The position numbers and the translations under genes were made by a program. The notes under the pieces were generated by a model. That model was not told the origin of the DNA, made no database searches, and was given only the letters and a program-made list of their open reading frames with translations. From assembly GCA_045535095.1 (NCBI GenBank), contig JAZSKY010000058.1, positions 1-48,989 on the forward strand: a stretch of 48,989 bases of DNA, read 5' to 3'. Positions 41,502 to 48,989 of this stretch are shown here, piece by piece. This DNA comes from SIG672 sp045535095. GTDB taxonomy: Bacteria; Bacillota; Clostridia; Oscillospirales; CAG-272. Positions within the stretch are counted from its first letter, which is position 1; the number at the start of each line of letters is the position of its first letter.

Positions 41502-41531
41502 AGGAGAAAATATTGCGTTTTCTCCTTTTTT
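41502..41531 (+). terminator. Terminator after proS
   Basis: 9-bp stem AGGAGAAAA/TTTTCTCCT with 7-base loop, then TTTTT. Its loop contains the -35 of the next promoter. Confidence 0.85.
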
Positions 41532-41541
41532 ATGTTATAAT
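41513..41541 (+). promoter_or_regulatory. Promoter of the HtrA-like lipoprotein gene
   Basis: TTGCGT 41513-41518, 17-base spacer, TATAAT 41536-41541; overlaps the proS terminator. Confidence 0.6.
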
Positions 41542-41602
41542 GGGGTCGTAGGAGGCACTTTGTCTCGATAATTTAACGATTTTACCCTTTGGAGTGATAT
41601 AT

Positions 41603-42958
41603 ATGAATAAAAACGGAAGTTTTTTGAAAAAAACGGTCTGCATACTGCTTCTTGCATCTCTTCTTACCCTCTCACTTGCTTCGTGCGAGGGCGAGTCGGC
41701 GTATGAGATAGCCGTCAGAAACGGCTTTGAGGGGAGCGAGTCCGAATGGCTCGAAAGCCTTGTCGGGAAAAACGGAAAAGACGGCAAGGACGGTCTTGAC
41801 GGACAAAACGGCGCGGACGGAGCAGACGGAGAAAACGGAAAAGACGGAGAAAACGGCAAGGACGGTATGGACGGCAGCTCAGCAAGCGGAGACGCGTCAA
41901 GCGCGGCGGCATACGCTATCCGATCGGCGGTCAGCGTTTTCTGTAAATTCAAGAAGCATCAGTACGCAGGATACGGAAAGGATCCGATAATCACCGAGGA
42001 TACGGGCAACGGATCGGGTATAATATACCGCCTCGACAAGGAAAACGGAGACGCGTACGTGGTTACGAATTATCACGTTATCCACGATAGCGATTGCATC
42101 TCGCCAAACGGGATCAGCGAGGATATAAGCCTCTATCTTTACGGACTTCAGTACAAGGAAATGGCGCTCAAGGCGACCTTTATCGGCGGAAGCGCGACCT
42201 ACGATCTCGCGGTACTTAAAATAGAAAACAGCGATATGCTTAAAAATTCGGACGCGGCGGCAATCACGCTTGCCAACTCGGACGAGGTATCGGTCGGATC
42301 GCTCGCTATTGCGATAGGAAATCCCAACAGTGACGGAATATCGGTCACGTCGGGAATTATCAGCGTTGATTCCGAAACGGTCAAAATGAACATAGGCACC
42401 GGAAACGGAAGCGTTGATATGCGCCTTATGCGTATGGATACTCCTGTCAACCACGGAAGCAGCGGTTGCGGACTTTTCGATTCAAGAGGCAGACTTATCG
42501 GGGTTGTCAACGCAAAGCGCGAGGCTGACGGAATTGAAAACGTCGGATACGCGATCCCTTCAAATATCGTTTACTCGGTAAGCGAAAACGTGATAAACAA
42601 CTACGAAAGATCGTCGAGAAGCGGACTTTACAAGGCGATGCTCGGCGTTATGATAAAGACGACTGACGTGTGCTCGGTTTACGATCCGTCGAGCGGCAAG
42701 ATCTCTATACGCGAGAGCGTTATCATATCCGAGGTGACGGCAGGCTCTGTCTCGGACGGTGTTTTTTCGGTTGGCGACCGAATCGTTTCAATATCGTGTA
42801 ACGGCATCACCCGCGAGGTAAACAGACGCTTTTCTGCGACCGAGTTCGTGATGTCTCTCGGTGAGGGAGACGAGGTCACCTTCAAGGTCGAAAGAAACGG
42901 ATCTGTTCTTGAACTTAAAATGACGCTTGACGCGAGCATCTTCTCGCGAATTGCGTAA
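41603..42958 (+). CDS. Lipoprotein HtrA-type serine protease on a collagen-like stalk
   Basis: 451 aa. Signal peptide with lipobox LASC, lipidated Cys28. A short helical module (AYEIAVRNGFEGSESEWLES) is followed by 12 uninterrupted G-x-y triplets at 55-90 (GKN, GKD, GLD, GQN, GAD, GEN, GMD), a collagen-like rod. The trypsin-like domain has His158 (TNYHVI), Asp201 (TYDLAVLKI) and Ser287 (NHGSSGCGL), and a PDZ-like domain lies at 345-440. The Ser motif is NHGSSGC rather than NPGNSGG. The whole resembles HtrA/DegP quality-control proteases lifted from the membrane by a trimeric stalk. Start ATG 41603 (GGAG 8 bases upstream). Confidence 0.92.
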   Translation: MNKNGSFLKKTVCILLLASLLTLSLASCEGESAYEIAVRNGFEGSESEWLESLVGKNGKDGKDGLDGQNGADGADGENGKDGENGKDGMDGSSASGDASSAAAYAIRSAVSVFCKFKKHQYAGYGKDPIITEDTGNGSGIIYRLDKENGDAYVVTNYHVIHDSDCISPNGISEDISLYLYGLQYKEMALKATFIGGSATYDLAVLKIENSDMLKNSDAAAITLANSDEVSVGSLAIAIGNPNSDGISVTSGIISVDSETVKMNIGTGNGSVDMRLMRMDTPVNHGSSGCGLFDSRGRLIGVVNAKREADGIENVGYAIPSNIVYSVSENVINNYERSSRSGLYKAMLGVMIKTTDVCSVYDPSSGKISIRESVIISEVTAGSVSDGVFSVGDRIVSISCNGITREVNRRFSATEFVMSLGEGDEVTFKVERNGSVLELKMTLDASIFSRIA

Positions 42959-43005
42959 GATATTTAATGCAAAACCTACTTGCTTTTTAATTTTCGGAGG
43001 TTTTT

Positions 43006-43959
43006 ATGAAAAAATTTGTTAAAAGCTTGATCGTTACTATGCTTGTGTTTGTGATCGCGGTATCCGCTATCTCGTGCAACGCACCCGAGGAGACTCCTCT
43101 CCCCGAGCCGCCCCTTCCTCAGCCCGATGAAAATCCGGTCAACGTAACCCTTGCGGACGGCGCAACGACGGCAGATAATACCGCAATGCTCTCGATCTCG
43201 GGAGATACGGTCACTATCAACACCCCCGGCACCTATAAGTTTACGGGAAGCCTTACAAACGGACAGATCATCGTTGATACCTTTAATAAGGGCGACGTTT
43301 TCCTCGTTCTCTCGGGCATAAACGTCCATTGTGAAAACAGCTCGCCTATCTACTGTAAGCAGGCGAAGAACCTTTATATAGTCCTTGAAAAGGATACCCA
43401 GAACTACGTTTCCGACGGCAACAGCTACGTTTTCGAGCCCGGTCTTGACGAGCCCGACGCAACCGTATTTTCGAAGGACGACCTCTTCATTATGGGCGAG
43501 GGAAGCCTTATAGTTGACGCAAACTATAACGACGGAATCACGGGCAAGGATGACGTTAATATCGAGAATGGCAATATCACCGTTGACTCTGTAAATCACG
43601 GAATCAAGGGCAAGGATTCGCTCGAGATAAAGGGCGGCGTTGTTAATATCAACGCGCTCGGCGACGGACTCAAATCCACGCAGGATAACGATGCAACCCT
43701 CGGATTTGTTGAGATCAAGGGCGGAAGCATCACTATCACCGCGGGCGACGAGGGTATTCAGGCATATACCCAGGTGCTTATCAAAGGTGGAGATATCAGC
43801 GTAAACAGCGCCAAGTCGGGAGTTAAGTCGGAGACTGTTATCACGGTCAGCGGCGGCAATCTCGCGATAACGAGCTATGACGACGCATTCTCGTCGAGCA
43901 AGGTTGAGGGTAGCGCAGATGCAAACGTCACCTTCAACGGAAATAAATACAGCTTTTAA
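43006..43959 (+). CDS. Cthe_2159-like carbohydrate-binding lipoprotein
   Basis: 317 aa. Signal peptide, likely lipidated Cys24, a Pro/Glu-rich linker (26-46), then a right-handed beta helix-like domain with repeating GxVxI rungs (GEGSLIVDANYNDGITGKDD, ENGNITVDSVNHGIKGKDS, KGGVVNINALGDGLKSTQ, KGGSITITAGDEGIQA, KGGDISVNSAKSGVKS). The D-G-I-x-G/K-x-D pattern matches the Cthe_2159 family, which binds acidic polysaccharides and calcium in described members. GT4 glycosyltransferase follows after 28 bases. The ligand here is unknown. Confidence 0.88.
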   Translation: MKKFVKSLIVTMLVFVIAVSAISCNAPEETPLPEPPLPQPDENPVNVTLADGATTADNTAMLSISGDTVTINTPGTYKFTGSLTNGQIIVDTFNKGDVFLVLSGINVHCENSSPIYCKQAKNLYIVLEKDTQNYVSDGNSYVFEPGLDEPDATVFSKDDLFIMGEGSLIVDANYNDGITGKDDVNIENGNITVDSVNHGIKGKDSLEIKGGVVNINALGDGLKSTQDNDATLGFVEIKGGSITITAGDEGIQAYTQVLIKGGDISVNSAKSGVKSETVITVSGGNLAITSYDDAFSSSKVEGSADANVTFNGNKYSF

Positions 43960-43987
43960 GTAAAGACAAAGGTCAAGGAGACAAAAC

Positions 43988-45130
43988 GTGAAAATTCTTA
44001 TGATTCCTTCGTGGTATTGCACGAAGTCGGCGCCGATACTCGGCTCGTTCTATAAGGAGCAGGCGGAGGAGCTTGCGGCGCGCGGTCATGACGTTGCCGT
44101 TCTGTATGCAACTGTCGGAAGCAGCTTTTCTTCGTCCGACTACGGCATTACGCACGAGGTCGTGAACGGAGTGAACACATATACGTACGTTCGCCCGAAT
44201 CTCACCCCTGCATTTGAGAGAGGACGCGCATTCCAGAGAACTCTTATGCTGAAAAGACTCTACAAAATGCTCGTTTCGGAGTGGGGAAAACCCGACGTTG
44301 TCAATCTTCGCTCGTCGCTTCAAGGATACGAGGCGATAGCCCTTTGCAAGAAATATAAGCTTCCGCTCTTCTTTATGGAGCACTCGTCCTTCGTTGTGAC
44401 CGAAGGACCAAAGAGCGCGGCGGTCAAGCGTCTTAAGGCGGTCATGAAGGCGTCGAAGGTCAACGCTTGCGTCAGCTCGGTGCTTATGGAGGTTATGAAG
44501 CCCTTTGACGAGTCCACCAGAATAATTCCCGATTTTGTTGACGAGCGCCGCTTCTATATCGGCGAAAAGACCGAAAACACCGATACTTTCGTCTTTGCCG
44601 CGATGGGACAGCTCAGACATATCAAGGGTCACGATACTCTTATCAAGGCGTTTGCGAGACTCAGAGAGCTCACCGAGCGCAAGGTTGCTCTCAAGATCGC
44701 CGGAACGGGAGGACTTCGCGAATATCTTCAGGGCGTCATAGACGAAAATGCGCTCGGCGACAGCTGTCAGCTTGTCGGATCTGTTCCGAGAGACGACGTT
44801 GTTAAGTTTATGAACAACTGCGACTGCTTCGTGTGTTCGTCGAGAACAGAGATGCTCTCGTGCGTGCTTCACGAATGCGCCGCTTGCGGCGTACCCGCCA
44901 TCGCTACCTCTTGCGGAGGACCGCGCGACATTATCACTCAGGAGAGCGGCGTGCTCGTTCCTGTTGATAACGTTGAGGAAATGGCACAGGCAATGCTTCG
45001 TATGATGGACGAGGCGCAAAATTACGATAGAGAGCTCATAAGAGAGAAGATCGTTGAGCGCTTCGGTAGAGACGAGGTCTGCCGCCGTCTCGCAAAGGCG
45101 TGCGAGGATGCAGCTTGCGCGGAGAAATAA
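43988..45130 (+). CDS. Glycosyltransferase family 4
   Basis: 380 aa, cytosolic GT-B retaining glycosyltransferase. N-domain SWYCTKSAPILGSFYKEQAEELAARGHDV; C-domain LRHIKGHDTLIKAF, IAGTGGLREYL, LVGSVPRDDVVKFM; and the E-x7-E motif in SRTEMLSCVLHECAACGVP, followed by GGPRDII. Acceptor and donor unknown; possibly capsule, teichoic or surface glycan. Follows the Cthe_2159-like gene closely and may share its transcript. Confidence 0.93.
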   Translation: MKILMIPSWYCTKSAPILGSFYKEQAEELAARGHDVAVLYATVGSSFSSSDYGITHEVVNGVNTYTYVRPNLTPAFERGRAFQRTLMLKRLYKMLVSEWGKPDVVNLRSSLQGYEAIALCKKYKLPLFFMEHSSFVVTEGPKSAAVKRLKAVMKASKVNACVSSVLMEVMKPFDESTRIIPDFVDERRFYIGEKTENTDTFVFAAMGQLRHIKGHDTLIKAFARLRELTERKVALKIAGTGGLREYLQGVIDENALGDSCQLVGSVPRDDVVKFMNNCDCFVCSSRTEMLSCVLHECAACGVPAIATSCGGPRDIITQESGVLVPVDNVEEMAQAMLRMMDEAQNYDRELIREKIVERFGRDEVCRRLAKACEDAACAEK

Positions 45131-45189
45131 CTGTAAACAACTTGCTTTTCAATATATAAATTGCATTTTTGCGATATTACAGGGGTAAA

Positions 45190-45394
45190 ATGGGATCTGA
45201 AACTTTTATGGTCAGAAAAGATCTGCGGCTTTGGTATGACAGAGAAGCTCCGTACGGTAATGAAAATGTCTCGAAGGCGTACGCGGCAACGCAGGAATAT
45301 CGCGACGTCGAGGACGACGGCTGGGAAAAATGGTCGCTTCCGCTCGGCAACGGCTATTCGGGAATAAACGTTTTCGGGAGAGCCGAGGAATCCC
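45190..45394 (+). pseudogene. GH95-like N-terminal stub
   Basis: Begins ATG 45190 with AGGGG upstream. KDLRLWYDREAPYGNE, then WEKWSLPLGNGYSGINVFGRA, which is the conserved start of GH95 family glycoside hydrolases (LWY-x-x-P and LP-x-GNG-x-G-x-x-VFG). The rest of the roughly 750-residue enzyme is missing: at about 45385-45400 the sequence becomes an integrase in another frame. A deletion or insertion scar, not a functional gene. Confidence 0.7.
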
Positions 45395-45937
45395 TCGTCG
45401 GTATATCACCGTTTCCAACTGATACTCGAAAGGTCACACTGCAAAAAGATCCGCTTCCACGATCTTCGCCACACCTTCGCTACGATGGCACTCGAAAACG
45501 GCATGGATATTAAAACACTCTCCGCTATGATAGGCCACATCAGCGCCGAAACCACCTTAAACATCTACAGCCACATCACCGACACCATGCAACAGCAGGC
45601 GGCGGTGAGGATAGACCGAGAGATCGGTGGCACAAACGCAGAGATGCCCGAACCGCCGCCTCCCAAGGTGAGTGCAGAGCCATGCCCTGAAAACGCCACA
45701 GAAGCGGTTTTTGAGCCGTACAAGCCCAGGATAAGAAAGAGTGGAACGGGTTGCGTTTATCAGATAAACGATACACTGTGGGAAGGAAGCTTCTATCCGA
45801 GAATGCCCGATGGTAAGCGAAAGAAATTCAACGTATATGCCAAGACGAGAGAAGAATGCGAGAAAGAACTTGATAAGATGATAGACGAAAAGAAAAAGGA
45901 AATAGCTAGACTCAAGAAGAATGCTAAAACGGCATAA
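45395..45937 (+). pseudogene. Tyrosine integrase, 3' fragment
   Basis: The frame running from about 45395 reads SVYHRFQLILERSHCKKI and then the catalytic boxes: RFHDLRHTFATMALENG (His-x-x-Arg), AMIGHISAETTLNIYSH (His and nucleophile Tyr). The N-terminal half (arm- and core-binding domains, first Arg) is absent. After the Tyr comes a Pro-rich linker and a C-terminal domain (GTGCVYQINDTLWEGSFYPR, DGKRKKFNVYAKTREECEK) like the AP2-type arm-binding domains of integrative elements. Joined to the GH95 stub with no gap. Terminator follows. Confidence 0.85.
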
Positions 45938-45941
45938 CAGT

Positions 45942-45966
45942 AGGGGTGACCAAAGCGGTCACCCCT
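45942..45966 (+). terminator. Hairpin after the integrase fragment
   Basis: 10-bp perfect stem AGGGGTGACC/GGTCACCCCT with loop AAAGC, no clear T-run. Confidence 0.6.
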
Positions 45967-46004
45967 CAAGAATTGCGGTGCTGTAGGCAAAGAAAAAAGA
46001 AGTA

Positions 46005-46033
46005 TTGAATTCTCTATGTTTTTATGGTATAAT
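46005..46033 (+). promoter_or_regulatory. Promoter of the HEPN-FRG gene pair
   Basis: TTGAAT 46005-46010, 17-base spacer, TATAAT 46028-46033, 37 bases before the ATG at 46071. Confidence 0.75.
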
Positions 46034-46070
46034 TTATATTGTATAAAGCGATTTTATGGAGGTAGCAAAT

Positions 46071-47273
46071 ATGTCAAACGAACGCTGGGAATCACCATTT
46101 CCGCATACAATCCCATACTTGCTGTTTATAAAGCATTTTACTGAACTTAACGATATTTATTGGGCACATGTCCCTGCCAAGAACACTATCGAAAAGAAGG
46201 CTTTCGAATTCTTAAAAAATAAAGAGGCTGATCCAAAGGGATACTTTTTAATACGAGATGAGGATGACCGAAAATTACCTTCAACTTATCAGGAATGGAA
46301 AAATAATTATCGCAATTTTGATGTTTATACGCGACTTAACATGCTAATGCTACTAAGTTCTTGCTTAGAAACTTATTTGCGTACTATCATTTCGTTTGCG
46401 TTCGAATCAAAACCTGGGGTCATTATTGATTCTCCCGATTCCAAAGATGGCGTTTTTCTGCTAAAAACAAAAAGCAGCTATGGTGATTTGGGTTCACCAG
46501 ATTATAAATTTGGAGTTCAGGTAGAGTCTATATGCACAGGACAGTGGCAGACCAGAATTGCTAATTTTAACAAATATTTTGGATCTTTTCCAATAAATGA
46601 TGCAGATGTACTGCAAATTGATGAAATGCGTCGAAAACGCAATTCTATTGGTCATTATCTTGGCCGAAATAAAGATAGCTATGAAGCACCGTTGTCTTTC
46701 TTTCCCGAACCAATAGAACCATTATCTCATGACAAATTATTAAAATATTTTAAACTGGTGCACAGGGTTGTTACGGATCTGGATACGTATTTAAAAGATA
46801 ACTTTTTGGGATCATACGATATAGTGAAGTACTATTTTCAGTGTGTGGAAAAAGGTATTATTTCTGGTAAGAATGTAGGCGACCACTCACGAGAGCTTCG
46901 CAAATTGATGGGGTCTCTTGGGATGAGAATAGTAAATTCTAACTACTATCGTAACTTGGTGTCATACATATCGCTAACCGATGAAAAGAACGCGTTTATA
47001 TACGGTAAACGCGCAAGCGCTAAAATCATTAAGGATCGATTGAAAGAAAAGGGCATCACGTTAAAGCTAAATAACAAAACAATTGTTTTCAGTGATCGTA
47101 TTTTTTCTACATTGATCAATTATTTTAAGATAAAAACAAATTCTGAATTTTGTGAGAAAAGAGGAATTGACAAATACGAATTGTTCTTCTCAGAAAAAGC
47201 GATTAAATTTGTAATTGAAAAAATTGTTGAAAATCCAAGTATTTTAGAGGAGATCAATAAAACAAATTCATAA
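46071..47273 (+). CDS. HEPN-motif protein, possible RNase
   Basis: 400 aa, no signal or membrane segment. A helical pair holds the HEPN pattern: RLNMLMLLSSCLETYLRTII (about 88-107), then DEMRRKRNSIGHYLG with the R-N-x3-H motif (Arg190, Asn191, His195), like the RiboL-PSP / MAE_28990-type HEPN domains of toxin and defence proteins. The C-terminal 200 residues are mixed alpha/beta and unrecognised. The RNxxxH motif is the catalytic signature of HEPN RNases, but activity is inferred. Start ATG 46071 with GGAGG 8 bases upstream (ATG 46056 lacks a site). A/T-rich, unlike the core genes. FRG gene follows after 29 bases. Confidence 0.85.
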   Translation: MSNERWESPFPHTIPYLLFIKHFTELNDIYWAHVPAKNTIEKKAFEFLKNKEADPKGYFLIRDEDDRKLPSTYQEWKNNYRNFDVYTRLNMLMLLSSCLETYLRTIISFAFESKPGVIIDSPDSKDGVFLLKTKSSYGDLGSPDYKFGVQVESICTGQWQTRIANFNKYFGSFPINDADVLQIDEMRRKRNSIGHYLGRNKDSYEAPLSFFPEPIEPLSHDKLLKYFKLVHRVVTDLDTYLKDNFLGSYDIVKYYFQCVEKGIISGKNVGDHSRELRKLMGSLGMRIVNSNYYRNLVSYISLTDEKNAFIYGKRASAKIIKDRLKEKGITLKLNNKTIVFSDRIFSTLINYFKIKTNSEFCEKRGIDKYELFFSEKAIKFVIEKIVENPSILEEINKTNS

Positions 47274-47302
47274 TTGAAGAGTTATTAAGAGGTGGAAAAA
47301 CT

Positions 47303-48214
47303 ATGAATTCAAATCGCGCAATTATATCATCTATTCAAGAGTTATTGGACAAGCTAGACGAAATATGTAGTGATACTGAATATACATATTTATACAGAGG
47401 TCATTCGAAAAACACATATGAATTGATGCCGGGGCTTTTTCGCCCGGGTGCACCTATCAATAAAGAGTATGAACTTTGTCAAAAAATATATCGAGAATAT
47501 CCACATGAATTTGAAAACTATTCCAGACTACAGAAATTGATTAAAATGCAGCATTATGGTGTTCCAACAAGACTTTTAGATTTTTCCATGAATCCGCTAA
47601 TCGCACTGTATTTTGCTGTGACAGATAATATGCAAGATGATGGTGAGTTTATAATTTACAAAGTGAATAATAAATGGGTCAAATATGAAGATTGCTCCAA
47701 AGTTAACGCTATTGCATGTTTTAGTTACATGAGACAAGATGCAATAGATAATTTGCTAAAATATTGTGATAACAATCTAGAAAAGGTTGTAAGCGATACC
47801 AAGGCAGAATTACAAGCAAAGGGTATTTATGGTAAAATATTTGATAGACAAGACGAAAATTATGGCGCAAATAATTTTATTCGCATGTTAGAGGAGGAGA
47901 ATATTAGTGGCAATTTTTGTTGGAAAAACCTCTTAAATCCCATGGTTTTTCTCGCAAATAAAACATTCGATCGAGCTAGTGTACAAGACAGTGCTTTTGT
48001 AATTTTTGGCTCCCCCAAGAATCAAATAAGAACTAGAGCAGAAAAAAAGATTTATTTGGAAAGAATAAATATTCCTTCTAATTGCAAAGAAAAAATATTG
48101 AAGCATTTGCGTTTAATAAGAGTGAGTGATTCGACAGTTTATCCAAGTTTGGCAAGCAGAGTAAATGATATGCTTGGCAAAAAGGCAAGTTGGGGGAAAT
48201 ATGTTGAAGGTTAA
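47303..48214 (+). CDS. FRG domain-containing protein
   Basis: 303 aa, soluble. FRG domain hallmarks: LYRGHSKNTYELMPGLFRPG at 30-49 (Y/F-R-G) and MQHYGVPTRLLDF then NPLIALYFA at 82-105. The rest holds a helical middle and a C-terminal AEKKIYLERINIPS, WGKYVEG. FRG is an uncharacterised domain found in many mobile and defence loci. Co-transcribed with the HEPN gene (GAGGTGG site). A/T-rich like its partner. No terminator right behind it; a 10-bp hairpin lies at 48381-48436. Confidence 0.9.
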   Translation: MNSNRAIISSIQELLDKLDEICSDTEYTYLYRGHSKNTYELMPGLFRPGAPINKEYELCQKIYREYPHEFENYSRLQKLIKMQHYGVPTRLLDFSMNPLIALYFAVTDNMQDDGEFIIYKVNNKWVKYEDCSKVNAIACFSYMRQDAIDNLLKYCDNNLEKVVSDTKAELQAKGIYGKIFDRQDENYGANNFIRMLEEENISGNFCWKNLLNPMVFLANKTFDRASVQDSAFVIFGSPKNQIRTRAEKKIYLERINIPSNCKEKILKHLRLIRVSDSTVYPSLASRVNDMLGKKASWGKYVEG

Positions 48215-48380
48215 AATTTGAATTTGCAATTTTTATTTCTTAGCATACAGTAATTTTAATGTAATTTTCTAAGTTTATAGATAATTTGTATCATACCGTC
48301 GAACAAGCTATACTTTTTGATTTATTACGTTTTCGATTGAAAGATTCGATCTTTAAACAAGTCAAGGCACATAACTGATA

Positions 48381-48436
48381 ACTCCTTTGCTTTTTTGATG
48401 CGGTTTTCTAAGCTGCATCTATTATAGCAAAGGAGT
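48381..48436. other. Long inverted repeat between FRG and recombinase genes
   Basis: ACTCCTTTGC 48381-48390 pairs with GCAAAGGAGT 48427-48436, with inner GATGC/GCATC (48397-48401, 48415-48419). It could be a terminator for the FRG gene or part of a mobile element end. The rest of 48215-48440 is A/T-rich with no gene seen. Confidence 0.45.
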
Positions 48437-48442
48437 ATATTT

Positions 48443-48989
48443 TTATGTATGTGTCCATAGCATCTTGCACCATGATTCTTTCGGTAGTTTCCATATAATT
48501 AAAAGTCGAGCTTGAACAAAAAAGTTCAAACTCGACAGTTGTGGTCGCCCACATGCAACTTTATCCGAACACGGAATGTCCGTAAAGAGCACTGTTTTTG
48601 AGCCGTAGCCGAAGTTTAATGTAAGTAAAAATCGGTCATTGTATAGGAAAACTGTATTGACGAAAACATCAATAAGTTGTCTGCGTTCCTCAAGGCGCGT
48701 CAGATCAAAGTTTCGCATATAGCGGAACCAAGCCCAAAGCTCGTCCTCGGTTCGCAAAGGGTGCTTCATATTTTCGATCAAGATCTTGTCTTCCAATTCA
48801 CGCTTGGTAACCTCCAACGTCTCAAGGCGTTGCTTGGTGGACGGTGTGATGATACCTTGCTCAATAGCCGCTATTAGATTATCAATAGAGCGTTGCGTAT
48901 CAGTGAGGCTCTTTTCAAGATATGGAATGACTGTGTTTTCTTGCTGCTGATACTCCAAATATTTGTACACCACATCTCCTATGAAAACA
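48443..48989 (-). CDS. Large serine recombinase, C-terminal part (cut by window end)
   Basis: The open frame runs off the right edge; only the C-terminus is here. A coiled-coil region (LEKSLTDTQRSIDNLIAAIEQGIITPSTKQRLETLEVTKREL) is followed by ELWAWFRYMRNFDLTRLEERRQLIDVFVNTVFLYNDRFLLTLNF, the typical end of TndX/Pin-type large serine recombinases of integrative elements. The last 35 residues or so lie over a GTCGAG/CTCGAC hairpin at 48507-48538, so the natural stop may be a chance run-on. The catalytic N-domain is outside the window. Confidence 0.85.
   Translation of the reverse strand, partial: VFIGDVVYKYLEYQQQENTVIPYLEKSLTDTQRSIDNLIAAIEQGIITPSTKQRLETLEVTKRELEDKILIENMKHPLRTEDELWAWFRYMRNFDLTRLEERRQLIDVFVNTVFLYNDRFLLTLNFGYGSKTVLFTDIPCSDKVACGRPQLSSLNFFVQARLLIIWKLPKESWCKMLWTHT

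Noticed and set aside
41530..41952. Ser/Pro-rich minus frame opposite the collagen-like stalk
   Set aside because: Antisense image of Gly-x-y codons.

Overview
The window reads as a chromosomal segment of a spore-forming, probably anaerobic Clostridia-type Firmicute. The evidence is the sporulation genes (yunB-like, CotF-like coat protein), the CdaA/CdaR c-di-AMP module, consensus SigA promoters (TTGACA-N17-TATAAT at several loci), strong AGGAGG-type ribosome binding sites, LRR_5 and carbohydrate-binding lipoproteins, and a dockerin-like domain. I cannot assign a genus. No rRNA, tRNA or CRISPR array was recognised.

Layout. 1-5.5 kb: a short-form guaA whose glutaminase domain is mostly deleted, yunB, and a minus-strand operon fabG-like > ogg > cimA. 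5.7-7.2 kb: a DUF1292-like acidic protein and a GNAT acetyltransferase, set among arrays of tiny hairpins. 7.2-14.5 kb (minus): a LemA-like membrane protein > cdaA > cdaR, then after a terminator recJ > relA/spoT, so c-di-AMP and (p)ppGpp metabolism are neighbours. 14.7-17.3 kb: rpmG-secE-nusG-rplK-rplA, ended by a terminator before any rplJ/rplL. 17.3-22.6 kb: a CPBP-like membrane protein lacking the protease motif, pepD, trkA and trkH. 22.6-25.2 kb (minus): a CotF-like coat protein downstream of the operon DUF5685 > DnaJ-TPR-Cys-rich protein > membrane protein. 25.4-27.4 kb: an LRR_5 lipoprotein and manA.

The region 27.4-29.2 kb is accessory: a decayed REP-associated transposase (RAYT) carrying REP-like hairpins inside its own frame, and an AT-rich RNase III-dsRBD protein. 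29.2-37.5 kb is a divergent sugar-catabolism locus. On the minus strand are two Gfo/Idh/MocA oxidoreductases and two sugar phosphate isomerase/epimerase-like TIM barrels. On the plus strand are an AraC regulator, a HAD phosphatase, an MFS transporter and a glycerophosphodiesterase. The intergenic region has repeated TTGAC half-sites that may be AraC operators. 37.6-45.1 kb is rich in exported proteins: a large GH24 lysozyme with SH3, LRR_5, CxxC repeats and a dockerin, a lipoprotein HtrA-type protease on a collagen-like stalk, a Cthe_2159-like lipoprotein and a GT4 glycosyltransferase, with proS in between.

45.2-49.0 kb is a second mobile or degraded zone. A GH95-like N-terminal stub is joined directly to the 3' part of a tyrosine integrase. 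An AT-rich two-gene unit follows, a HEPN-motif protein and an FRG-domain protein. The window ends inside a large serine recombinase gene. The HEPN-FRG pair is the best candidate for an undescribed (possibly defence) system. The truncated GMP synthase and the periodic mini-hairpin arrays are the other most unusual signals.
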